A DNA stretch of 6,754 nucleotides from Verrucomicrobia bacterium UBA740 (GTDB lineage: Bacteria > Verrucomicrobiota > Kiritimatiellia > RFP12 > UBA1067). Within the stretch, counting starts at the first letter, position 1. Every line of letters begins with the position of its first letter. The DNA lies in contig DBKW01000054.1 of NCBI GenBank assembly GCA_002298665.1, positions 11,340 to 18,093 on the forward strand. The letters are read 5' to 3'. Shown piece by piece: positions 6,606 through 6,754 of the stretch. The notes beneath the pieces were generated by a model. The model made no database searches, had not been told where the DNA came from, and saw only the letters and a program-made list of their open reading frames with translations. A program made the translations under genes and the position numbers.

Positions 6606-6754
6606 CGCTATCCTGCAACGGGATTTCAAAACGACAGGCGGGTTGCGTTTGTTCGGGGCGTGAGGGGGTGGGGCGGTCGCCGGGCTGGGCCGTCTTTGCT
6701 GTGATTTCGCCCTTTCAAACTTTCCGGGGGCGCAAGGGTCACTGACTTACGCAT
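6606..6754. other. Intergenic tail with no supported gene
   Basis: These 149 bases hold no frame with coding character, no convincing -10/-35 pair and no RNA gene that I can recognise. The only visible structure is a G-rich run at 6655-6689. The next gene presumably begins beyond the window. Confidence 0.6.

Noticed and set aside
6530..6745. A 71-codon + strand frame starting inside the hydrolase end and running into the tail.
   Set aside because: It covers both terminal hairpins, has no ribosome binding site and has no protein-like features.

Overview
The window is a GC-rich stretch with three genes, all on the + strand. In order it holds the last 70 codons of an unrecognised protein, a large exported glycine-rich beta-repeat protein, and a very large exported glycoside hydrolase. 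The organism is probably a polysaccharide-degrading bacterium of the PVC group, for example Kiritimatiellota, Lentisphaerota or Verrucomicrobiota. That placement is an inference from the style of the proteins: secreted G/W/N-rich repeat proteins next to very large multidomain hydrolases, with AAGGAG-type ribosome binding sites and high third-position GC. No rRNA or other phylogenetic marker is present to prove it.

Layout. Bases 2-214 are the end of an upstream gene. It is closed by a long GC-rich hairpin (248-281) that probably terminates its transcript. An AT-rich segment follows with an extended -10 promoter (TG-N-TATAAT, ending at 390) and a good ribosome binding site. These start a two-gene transcription unit. 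Its first gene (447-2873) encodes an 808-residue exported protein built from an internally duplicated glycine-rich unit. After a 49-base gap with no terminator, its second gene (2923-6540) encodes a 1205-residue exported protein. Its centre has the hallmarks of a clan GH-A glycosidase: G-N-E at 497-499 and T-E at 616-617, 118 residues apart. The unit ends with two adjacent hairpins carrying UACG and GAAA tetraloops (6554-6602). The remaining 150 bases hold no gene that I can support.

How the genes may work together. Both products of the unit have a signal peptide. A plausible reading is a surface or periplasmic repeat protein made together with a hydrolase that acts on an extracellular polysaccharide. 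The substrate cannot be read from the sequence. The two most notable points are the internal tandem duplication in the repeat protein and the second half of the hydrolase, which looks like a degenerate repeat of the catalytic module without its glutamates. I saw no mobile element, CRISPR array, tRNA or rRNA.
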